A DNA stretch of 64,000 nucleotides. It comes from Symbiotaphrina buchneri. Its lineage: Eukaryota; Ascomycota; Symbiotaphrinales; Symbiotaphrinaceae. Below, piece after piece: positions 56,401-64,000 of the stretch. Location of the stretch: NCBI GenBank assembly GCA_001599915.1, contig BCIG01000026.1, forward strand, positions 62,001-126,000. The letters run 5' to 3'. The number at the start of each line of letters is the position of its first letter. The first letter of the stretch is position 1. The notes beneath the pieces were generated by a model that was given only the letters and a program-made list of their open reading frames with translations, was not told the DNA's origin and made no database searches. Both the position numbers and the translations under genes were made by a program.

Positions 56401-59400
56401 ATGGCTAAGAATAATTCCCCTAATTATCCGACCTCTCTGAGATGGAGGGTAAAGCATCGTCGATCATTGTCTCCTTCAGGCGAAAGTTGAACAGCGAAGC
56501 TCCATCAAGAACCGTCCTGGCCACCGACAAGCATCAAGCCCCTCCAGCAGATCTCCCACCAACCTCGGGAACAGGCCCGAAGTGCCGGGGTAAGGTGCAA
56601 ATCCTCGTCAAGAGCTGTCCAAAATGAGCCAAGGCTCGCCATTATTTGCCTTCTGACCGCTGCTGGACGCCTATGACAGGAACGTGACCCAACTGACAAA
56701 CGTTGAGGGGATGTCATCAATCCTACGACGTATACCGAATTAAAATGTGGACATTGGGACAACAATACAATGCTCATGTGCTCTCGGGTATTTCTTTCCT
56801 ATGGCGTTATTCCCGGTCCCTGCGCAGCGATGTGTCTTTCGGCCTAATAGTGCTGAATTATCCAGATGACCTCCCTTTCTTCGGGCGGATTTGCCTCGGT
56901 GTGGGCCCCTTGCTCAGGATTACATTGTCCCGTTGCGTCCTTTGACCATGAGCAATTCACACTCTTCTGTCTTTTTCTACTTAATTGCCAAGGCGTCCGA
57001 CACCAGTCAAAGGAGAACTCCGGGGCGCGTGCACTTTGAGCAAAGGGCAGAAACCTGGTAGGATTCTGGCGCCAATTCTGGAGTTCGGAGAAGTACAATG
57101 TATGACGCCATGTGCGTTGAGTTCCCTGGAGTTTCGTGCCTGCTCGTACTAGTCGTCAGGCGGCAGAGAAGCTTTTTCGAGTTGCAATTTCCTAACTGAT
57201 GGTGCGACACACCAAAATGAGCTTTACCTCGTCCTCACCCAGGGACCCGAACGCATCCATTGCGGCGGGGAAAATGGCCGAGGTAAGGCAAGGGAACATA
57301 GATTATGCCAAGGGTACGAAAGACCCTTTCCGCCTTACTTCTTCTGGAATCTTGAGCTAAAGTAGTGGAATTTTAAGCTGAACGCCATCCCGAGCTCGGC
57401 GAGAGACCGGACAGCCCGAATAAGAGCTAAGACGCGCCATGGCGTCATATTGCATCTGCAACCAATGATGAAGCAAAGCAACCCTGGGAGGGAGATCAGA
57501 CGAAACTGTACAACAGCAACAACAACAACAGGAATGAAGATTGGTACGCATACTTCCGTGCACAGAAACACTTGATGCTTTTACTTCGTACCCTCATACA
57601 AGTAGACCCGAGAGCAAATGACTGGAGCGCTAATACCGAATCTACCGACATACGGCTCTGCCGTTTGTATCGATCTTCGGACTGGTCTAAGACGCCAAGC
57701 CAGGTACGCCTGTACAGTACCAGCTGCTGGTACAAAGTACCTATCGCATGTGTGTCTGGCTCGCCCGATGCCTTCGGACACTGCTAAGAGCATGTTGTTA
57801 TGGCCACCGCATTCTGGCTTCGAAAACTCCCCGCCGTTCCTTGGTGAAGCTCTTTATCTCTTAGGTAAGAGTACCAGTTCTTCTCAGAAGAGAGGCCGGG
57901 AAATAATGGATCCCATACGAGAGTGCTACTTTCCACACCGGACGATGAGGCAACAAAATCATTATTTCGAAGCTATTTTTTTCATCTGGTGTTTGTGGCT
58001 ACGATGTCTCCTATCACAATGTTGGTCCTAATGTGGGTTCCGTGCGCCAGAAAACAATGTAAGATTATGTACGAGGGTAAAGATGGTCGGAATGCGCCCG
58101 TTTGATTGTTTGCAATCTTGAACCCTCTTATCTGAAGTTTGTACAACGACAATGTATGCAGGGCTGGCGGTGGCCGCAAAAGCTACCAGTTGCATGTCAT
58201 GCACCTGAACCAGGTAACTGGCGGCAGTCAATCTGCGCCTGGACCTCCTCGAGTATCTGGCGCTTGTCGGCGTTGGCCGCGGAAAGTGTGCCGAGCCTAC
58301 GGTAGCTGCAGATTGGCCGAAAGGGACCAGCAGCTTTGCCATCCTTTAGGTGAACGCCTCGAAGCTAGCCTAAATTGCGCTCACTTCTCTTTCGAATATG
58401 GTGTTTGTGAAATTACGCATTCCAAAAAGGGATAAATGCAATAGCACTCTCAGGTCGGAGAAATATGGCGACTCCTGTTTCATTTCATTCGCATCTAACG
58501 CCTTGCGCCTTCTCCTACGGCGTTTCAGAAAGAGGCCACGGTCAATTTTGGGCATCTTTAAGAACTACACCATACCGCACCGAGACACTAATCTGCACCA
58601 ACCCCCACAGCTTACCCTGTCTAGTGTGATTCGAGGCTCCTGCTCTATTCCAAATGGTCCAGACAGCTGGAAAAATTTACCGTTCTCAGGTCACAAATAT
58701 CCGCTCAAACGGCCTCATCCATGATAATTCGAAGACTTCGAAGGCCCACAATTACCTTCTGGCTTCAAGATCTACTAGGATGGCAGGCTGAACGCGTGAT
58801 GTACGAGTACTCTTGTACGAGGTACTACCTGTACACAATTCGTCGAATTATGCAATCTCCAAGCAAGAGCGGCTTCCGGTTGCAGGAAGCAGCTAATTCG
58901 CCCTGAACCTTAAACGCAGCTCCATCTCCAAGCTTTCAACGGCTATCCAACAGCATGTTGCTAAGGTTCAATACGAAGTAATACGCTTGACCAATTATTG
59001 AACTCGGCAATAAAATCAATTTATCAGATGACAAGACCTGCGCTACTGAAATCTACAACCAGCCCCCAAGCTCCGCCTTGGACCTTCGTATAGAGTTCTG
59101 GAGGAACCTTCATGGGCGCATGCAATTTAAACCGAATGTTCGATATACGAAGTAGCTCAACGGTTCCAAACCATGAAGGAGATTATTGTCACCTCGAAGC
59201 CCATCACACAGCTTCTAGCTCTGCTGCTATCGCGGCTGAAGAAAAATATGAGACAAAAAGACGGTGAGCGACGTCTCTCCCATATCCGGCTAGTCCAGAC
59301 AGCTCTCACCTCCATGTCGGAGGCGGAGACACTCCCATCCCTCCAAGCTAGCGGATGAGGGCTGTCAGCTGGCCACTGTCGCCTCCTTTGCCCCTGTTGC

Positions 59401-60477
59401 CCCTGAGAGGTGCTGTGGATGAAGAGTTTGCCATTATTTCCGCACGGATCCCGTTGTTGCTCGTATGCTCTCCGCTATCGCAGAGCATGTGGACGAACGG
59501 ATACGAAGCCTGCACTCGGACTAATCGGAGAAGGAATCCGTACTCAGGTTCTCTCTATGGCGGCCCTTGTCCCAGCCGTCTCTCTTGCTAGCAGGACGGG
59601 GGCTTTTAGGCTGCTTACCTTGCTGCACTGCCTGGCCGGGAAACTTCTGTGGAGAAGTGACAAGGGAATAATTTCCGCGCCATGTGTGACATGAACTGTA
59701 CGTTGTGGGCCAGACCCGTCAGGGGTATCGAAGGTCATGTTAGCCAGCTCCAAACCAAACGGGCTACAGGTAGTACACATGCTTTCCTCTGCACTGACTT
59801 TTCATCAACACAAGATACGTGGTCCTTGCTGTTGACTTACGGGTACCCTGCTTTGATCTTCAACACCTTGTTGATCTCCAGGGGCTGGGGACGTAACCTT
59901 ATCACCCTGAGGATCAGTGTCAGTCTATAGCCACTTTGAGCCATCCAAGACGATGCCTATCTGCTCCCTGAAACTTTCCTGTAGTTTACAAGCAATGGCG
60001 AGATACCTAGGAACGAGGTACCGTAAGGGAAATATCCCTGCTACCTCGTGCACGAACTATGAGGCCGGTGAAGAGAGACATCCAGACCGGTGTCCTCGTA
60101 TTTTGCTGTGAAGCTAGTTGCACGTGCGGCAGTCCTCGGAGATGGGGGCAGTTCAACGGTACGCTGCTGCCATGGGTCTCAGCTATACGGGCGTCCTTAG
60201 TTGCTTGTACGATTGAAGACAACTTTGAGTTCGTGAGATAACTTGGCCCTAGGGCGAATGTTCAATCCTGTCAATCAAGGGCGTCTAAGCCAGACAGCCT
60301 CTTATCCGGCAAGCGTCTGCGGATCTATGAAGAGTGGCTTTGTGACTATTCACAGTCATCGCCAATGAGGGTAGCAGATGGCCCTGCGTTCTTCAATAAC
60401 GGACGGCACGGAGAGTCGTTATATCTTCAGATTATCTCGGACTAACTGTACAGTGAGAACTGACGATGCCAGCATAT
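53442..60477. other. 7-kb gene-free stretch upstream of the C2H2 gene
   Basis: No frame longer than about 137 residues and none with a recognisable motif or splice structure on either strand. G-rich AAGGTAG/GGTTAGGTT repeats lie at 54205-54290 on the plus strand, in the likely promoter or leader of the C2H2 gene. No tRNA, rRNA or transposon frame seen. It may be an extended regulatory region or hold non-coding transcripts. Confidence 0.45.
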
Positions 60478-61582
60478 TTACCACATGTCTTTATACTTGC
60501 TGTCTCCTGGATGTAAGACCAGCATAGGATTTGACAGGTTTACCCAACCCAGGAATGGTCTGCTAAGTCCATATCCAACACGCTCCTGCAGCCACTCTGG
60601 CAATTCCTTGATCTCCTCTATATCGTTGGCCAAGTACTGGTTTTCCTCTTGCCGCATCCAACCCCTGGTGAAGAAGCAGGAGTACACCAGTCGTTCTTCA
60701 TTCTCAGTCTTGTTGGCTGATCCTCCGTGAAAGCACCCGGACAGGACCATGAATGCATCACCGGGATTCAGTTCGGCATAGAACGTCTGGTCTTCCCGTG
60801 GCGGCCCCTCGGCATAGTCCCAGAGATGAGAGCCAGGAATGAACCTGGTGGCGCCGTTCTGCTTGGTCGTCTTCTTGCCAGCCACGAAGAGGCCGATGCC
60901 GGCGTCACGGCCTAGCTCATGCTCAGCGACCGCGGGATAGTCGCGGTGATGGATGGCATCATCACGGTGCAGCGCTTGGTCTCGGGCGCCTGGGCCGATG
61001 CTGAACACAATGGTGTTGTTCAGTTGTGGGAGACTGATGCTTGTTTCGTTTTTGTCTCCGACCTGTTTCTTTCGTCAGCTGGTCTACTCAGCACTGAGTA
61101 CAGCTAATGATCCTACTGACCCAATTGTGCCTGTTATAGCTCGTGAGCAGGGCATCAGTGACGCCCAGCCACAGCGGATTGCCAACAATCCTCTCCGCAA
61201 ACGTTCTCGACTTGCCAATCAAGCCAAATGCCCGCCTCGTCTCAGGTGGGAAAAAGTCCCCTGGCAAACACAACGTCAGCCCAGAGTCTTCATCTGACAG
61301 TATAGAAAAGGAACAACGTCAACTCACCAACCCAAGGGGTATCTTTATCCAGATGCGGCCTGACGTCCCTTTCGATCTGGTCATACTCCTCCTTGACCAA
61401 GAAATTGCGAATGACGACGCCTCCAGCGACCTTGAGGGCCTCGACGAGCTCCGCGCTCGCCACTGTCGCGGCGTTAAACTCTTTGACTTCCGGCAAGGGC
61501 GACGCAGAGCTCTTGGGCTTCTTGACGGCGGCACATTGCTGATCGGGGTTGGCTGCGCCGTTTCTACGGCGCTGGGAGCCAT
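60478..61582 (-). CDS. Phytanoyl-CoA dioxygenase (PhyH) family enzyme
   Basis: Fe(II)/2-oxoglutarate-dependent oxygenase of 310 residues. Exons 61568-61582 (15 nt), 61328-61520, 61121-61260 and 60478-61062. The iron ligands are visible: His148 and Asp150 in ALHRDDAIHH, distal His228 in LSGCFHGGS; Arg240 (ENEERLV) would bind 2-oxoglutarate; TRFIPGSHLW is the family signature. The first exon encodes only MAPSA and joins KKPKSSASPLPEVKEF across a 47-nt GTAGAA...CAAG intron; without that intron the ATG lies in a different frame from the rest, so the intron is inferred from frame and homology. Relatives act in fungal secondary metabolism (FtmF-type) as well as in general hydroxylation; no other biosynthetic gene lies nearby, so the substrate is unknown. 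Confidence 0.92.
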
Positions 61583-62816
61583 GTTGTAGTAGAACCCTTC
61601 AACGAGGTTGACCGCTCCAGGATCCGAAATGTAAGTTGTCGTAATGAGTGAGTATTCCCACACTTTGTGAACAGAGTAACCCGGTGTTTGTTGTGTGCCT
61701 CGGACGAGACAGACCTATCAAAGCCCTTCGTTACAGCAAGCCAAAAATGACGATCTCCCGAAGTTGGTGATAACAAACCGCCAGCAGCAGCGACCACAGT
61801 TTGGTCAAAAGAGCAGCGCCTATAAGGAGAATCACATCAGCATCTACAGGAGACCCCTCTTCTTAGATCGCAAGGCCCGATCTCCTTCCCTACTCGTCGT
61901 ACTCACAGGGGGCGCGCCTAAGGTACCTTCAAGTCTCCCTAAATGATGGATAGCGATGCGCGGCTTCCGAACCCGGTTCTAGGATGCCTATCTGAGGCCT
62001 ACGTCTCTGAATCTATTTGAGTACTACATACCTATAGCGTATACTATCTTTTATTCGGTACTTATCCCATGGCCTGGCCTTGGAGAAGCTCCCCCACTCA
62101 AGCTCTCCTTCCTGATTCAAGGATCTTTCTACTCATACACACCGATTCATCTCATCTTAATGACCGAGAACAGCTCACTCAAACCCAGAAAGGGAAGGAG
62201 AGAAAATCAACAACCCGCTTGTGCTTGGCCGTCTGTTTTCTTTCACATGACATTTAGCTGCCCTCTTCAGCATTACTTCTAGCGTTTCAATTGATCGTCC
62301 CATTGTCGCCATCATTGAGTCAAAGAAAAGAGCCCAGTTAGGAAGGAGAGCTTGAGTTGTATACTTACCTTACCTTACGGTAGGCGTCCAGGATCTCTAG
62401 AGAACCCCACCCGCCTCGCCGCTAATGGGGCGGAGCTTTACCTGCCGAGGCTATCTTACCCCGCGCCCGAGGGCGATAAGATAGGGGCCAGATAATGAGA
62501 GATAAGCCAGCGCGATACGCCGCGCTCTGGCGCGCGAAGGATGTTGGAGCTGGAAAGTGAGCATTGAGGATAAGTGATGAGTTTGTGGTTGATCGTATTA
62601 CTGTAGTACTGTTGTTGTTTGCTGTGTTTGCTGTGCGAGTTCGGGGAGAGCTTCAGTAGTACAGATGAGCAATTTTTTATAGCACTTCAACAAGGTCCAC
62701 ATTGCTTGACGTTCTCAGGAAACCATCTACTGAAATGCTGTCCTACTCCAACAGGAGCTACTGCCCGAGTGATTCGAACATCTAACAACCACCGTAGCGG
62801 TCAAGTCACCTCCCAC
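61583..62816. other. Intergenic, with hairpin and GATA-site cluster
   Basis: Upstream region of the dioxygenase and 3' flank of the amidase, both minus strand. It holds TACCTTACC repeats (62363-62384), a branched palindrome (62451-62484) and several GATAAG-type sites (62475-62574). No gene seen. Confidence 0.5.
62451..62484. repeat. Two-tier palindrome overlapping GATA sites
   Basis: Outer arms CTATCTTA/TAAGATAG are a perfect 8-bp inverted repeat, and the enclosed CGCCC-GA-GGGCG is a second perfect 5-bp one. GATAAG-type sites lie in the outer right arm and just beyond (62475, 62501, 62569). Confidence 0.75.
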
Positions 62817-64000
62817 CTACGCCCTGCCCATAGCCTTCTCAATCTCCTTCAGCGCCGCCATGACCTTCTCATCCATATTCCTGCGTCCGACAACCTGCAA
62901 GCAGACCGGCGCACCCACATACCTCTCCGGGCCAGTATACAGCTCATAATTGAACTTATCATCTTCATTCAGCGGCGTGTATCCCTCCTCCTTCTTGTCC
63001 TTCTCCAGATCCACAAAGGTGACCGGGAAGATGGCGCCCGGGTAGTCCAGCAGGTTCCACTGCGACGTGTAGCCCCAGTAGCGCGCGCACTCGTGCGGCG
63101 GCGCGGCGCCGGGCACGGCCGGGCAGATTATTACGTCGACTTCTTGCCCGCTGGCGGCCGTGGCGGACCAGTGCGCGGCGTAGTCGGCGCGGTAGGCGTC
63201 GCGCTCGGCGCAGAGCTGTTGTGAACCTGTCAGTACCGAGGGGTCATATATTGGAGGGATTGGACGAAGCTTACATTCCAGAGTTCTTTCATGCTAAGCT
63301 CCTTGACGCCTTTCTGCTCTTTGATGATGAAGTCGGTCAGGGGCAGGACGGGTTCTCCAGATGCCGCGAGCGTGGCCAGGTTTTCCTTGCCGCCGTCAGG
63401 GAAGTAAAGCCGCGAGACAATGTCCCAGCCCTTGGCGTGGTCCAGTGACTCCCAGTCCACCACCGTCATGCCAGCAGCCTTGCATGCTTCGGCCACCTCC
63501 TTCATGGCTCTGATCATAGGCGGATGTGGCTTGACGACGCCGTCGGACCACTGGATGGCCACTTTTAGGGGCTTTTTGAAGGTGACCGTCTCCCAGAACT
63601 TGGGGAAGAGCCCGGGATCGTAACGCCAGGGCTCGGCATCCAGGACCGTCTTCATGAAGAGGTTGATGGTCTCGCGAGACTGGCAGAGAGGGCCAAAGGT
63701 AGCCAGCACGGTCTCTTTACCCTTCATGGTCCCTTTCATCCCCTTCAGGGGAATGCGCTTGTTGGTGGGCTTGAAGCCGTAGACACCGCAGTTGCTTGCT
63801 GGGCAACGCACGCTGCCTCCAATATCACCGCCCAGACCCTAACGAGCGGTTAACATGTAACGATATTATCCATTGACAGGAGTCGCATACCAGAACACTC
63901 CCCCTGAAGGCGACCAGTGCTCCCTCACCGCCACTGCTCCCACCAGGGGTGAGGTTACGGTTCCAAGGGTTCACAGTCCGGCCGTAGATGTTATTGTTGG
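62817..64000 (-). CDS. Amidase (amidase signature family), 5' end beyond the window
   Basis: C-terminal part of a fungal general amidase; the N-terminal exons lie past base 64000. Visible exons are 62817-63215, 63275-63838 and 63891 to the window end, joined in frame by GT-AG introns of 59 and 52 nt; about 357 residues are present of an expected 530-560. The signature is complete: NLTPGGSSGGEGALVAFRGS supplies the cis-Ser, and GLGGDIGGSVRCPASN supplies the Ser nucleophile. The catalytic Lys lies in the missing part. The C-terminal half has the family pattern (CGVYGFKPTNKRIPLKGMKG, VGAPVCLQVVGRR). No signal sequence can be judged. It resembles acetamidase/GmdB-type enzymes rather than the secreted amidase at the left end, from which it differs throughout. 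Substrate unknown. Confidence 0.93.

Noticed and set aside
1-64000. tRNA, rRNA, LTR elements and other virus-derived elements, transposase or reverse-transcriptase frames
   Set aside because: I looked for T-loop-like GTTCGA motifs in gene-free DNA, terminal repeats and hallmark protein motifs on both strands, and found none that I could support by eye; a covariance-model and repeat search would be decisive.

Overview
This window is nuclear DNA of a filamentous ascomycete (Pezizomycotina; Dothideomycetes or Eurotiomycetes seem likeliest, but I cannot fix the class). The evidence is the short 46-92 nt GT-AG introns, fungal-specific families (RAX2, a DUF7702-type membrane protein, a fungal 7TM receptor with a long tail, a C2H2 factor), and spliceosomal and ribosomal proteins of clear fungal/metazoan type. 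I rebuilt exon structures by hand; each conserved gene closes to a whole number of codons across its introns.

Layout. 0.07-2.6 kb: secreted amidase (-) with ten exons, two of them 8 and 9 nt. 4.3-5.3 kb: pyrroline-5-carboxylate reductase (+). 7.2-8.3 kb: seven-helix membrane protein (-). 8.8-17 kb: an island of small, apparently lineage-restricted genes on the minus strand, several with single-base frame breaks, bracketed by two F-box-like paralogues and holding a cluster of long hairpin repeats at 15.0-15.4 kb. 18.1-20.0 kb: 7TM receptor (-). 20-25.5 kb: no gene seen. 25.6-26.3 kb: ribosomal protein S13 (+). 27.0-27.7 kb: Dpy-30/SDC1 COMPASS subunit (-), divergent from FAN1 nuclease (+, 27.9-30.9 kb). 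31.9-35.7 kb: RAX2 polarity marker (-). 38.1-39.7 kb: OGG1 DNA glycosylase (-), divergent from U2AF large subunit (+, 40.0-42.0 kb). 42.6-44.3 kb: nucleotide-sugar 4,6-dehydratase (-). 44.7-48.3 kb: intronless SF3B1 (-). 52.2-53.4 kb: C2H2 zinc-finger factor (-), with about 7 kb of gene-free DNA upstream. 60.5-61.6 kb: phytanoyl-CoA dioxygenase-like enzyme (-). 62.8-64 kb: cytosolic-type amidase (-), cut by the window end.

How the genes relate. The centre (25-48 kb) is a housekeeping block. U2AF65 and SF3B1 lie within 3 kb of each other; their products are known to bind directly through the U2AF UHM and the SF3B1 RWD-type ligand motifs, and both are visible here. FAN1 and OGG1 are both DNA-repair enzymes, but nothing suggests joint regulation. 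The left part is accessory in character. I saw no rRNA, tRNA, CRISPR array, LTR element, Polinton or other virus-derived element, and no coding trace of a DNA transposon or LINE. The most unusual signals are the hairpin repeat cluster, the decaying gene island around it, and the tandem microexons.
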